Made by a program: the position numbers and the translations under genes. The notes beneath the pieces are model-generated. The model made no database searches and was not told where the DNA came from. It saw only the letters and a list, made by a program, of their open reading frames with translations. A DNA stretch of 64,000 nucleotides from Stutzerimonas stutzeri (GTDB lineage: Bacteria; Pseudomonadota; Gammaproteobacteria; Pseudomonadales; Pseudomonadaceae), in assembly GCF_024448955.1 (NCBI RefSeq), contig NZ_JAMOIH010000003.1, positions 124,001 through 188,000 of the forward strand. Direction: 5' to 3'. This document shows positions 63,978 to 64,000 of this stretch, one piece after another (the stretch's first letter is position 1; every line of letters starts with the position of its first letter).

Positions 63978-64000
63978 CAGTCGCGCTCCCTGCGTCCGTT

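Overview
The window is high-GC, gene-dense chromosomal DNA from a gammaproteobacterium of the Pseudomonas group. Several gene blocks are in Pseudomonas order: serA beside an FAD-linked dehydrogenase, rpiA/ilvA, rppH-ptsP, lgt-thyA, phoB-phoR, ubiA-ubiC, glcC/glcDEFG and rubA-rubB-HU. The dense GTAG-headed REP palindromes and the serA/D-2-hydroxyglutarate dehydrogenase pair fit the Pseudomonas stutzeri (Stutzerimonas) group best. That assignment is from memory of gene order and was not tested by a search. I see no rRNA, tRNA, CRISPR array, prophage or intact transposase.

Layout. 1-2.1 kb: the end of an OPT-family transporter and two small exported low-complexity proteins. 2.1-7.7 kb: serA diverging from a probable D-2-hydroxyglutarate dehydrogenase, an FAA hydrolase and two tandem SdiA-regulated-type membrane-anchored proteins. 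7.8-20.3 kb: housekeeping (rpiA, ilvA, an HAD phosphatase, rppH, ptsP, lgt, thyA) with a coupled DUF2269 / SDR-DoxX / DUF2269 membrane module, an NRDE protein, a TauE/SafE permease and an orphan ParA. 20.3-24.9 kb: a five-gene branched-chain-type ABC importer on the minus strand. 24.9-25.8 kb: no gene, but a 270-bp nested inverted-repeat element. 25.8-31.4 kb: a response regulator, an M23 endopeptidase, a CNNM/CBS protein and phoR-phoB with a candidate PHO box.

31.5-38.2 kb: an eight-gene catabolic cluster made of an IclR regulator, dgoK, dgoA, a tripartite tricarboxylate-type importer (TctC, TctB, TctA), an SDR dehydrogenase and a GlcG/HbpS-like protein. It sits between phoB and ubiA and looks like an acquired 2-keto-3-deoxy-galactonate pathway lacking its usual dehydratase. 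38.3-51.9 kb: ubiA-ubiC, then the glycolate regulon (glcC with two identical operators, glcDEF, glcG, malate synthase glcB and a glycolate/lactate permease), rubredoxin with its reductase, an HU protein and an SCP2-like protein.

52.2-55.8 kb: glutarate catabolism (gcdR, gcdH and a CaiB/BaiF CoA-transferase). 55.9-60.0 kb: LemA and two TPM-domain proteins converging on a divergent FtsH-like AAA metalloprotease. 60.4-64 kb: a small unknown gene, a FecR-domain protein coupled to an OmpA-type lipoprotein, and a convergent CHASE2 class III nucleotide cyclase.

How they work together. Glycolate is imported by GlcA, oxidised to glyoxylate by GlcDEF, and condensed with acetyl-CoA by GlcB, under GlcC. 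The dgo cluster should turn an imported sugar acid into pyruvate and glyceraldehyde 3-phosphate. SerA and its divergent neighbour probably run a 2-oxoglutarate / D-2-hydroxyglutarate shuttle that drives serine synthesis. The strongest leads for new biology are the dgo-tct-SDR-GlcG cluster, the nested-repeat element, the second FtsH-like protease, and the FecR/OmpA/CHASE2-cyclase locus.
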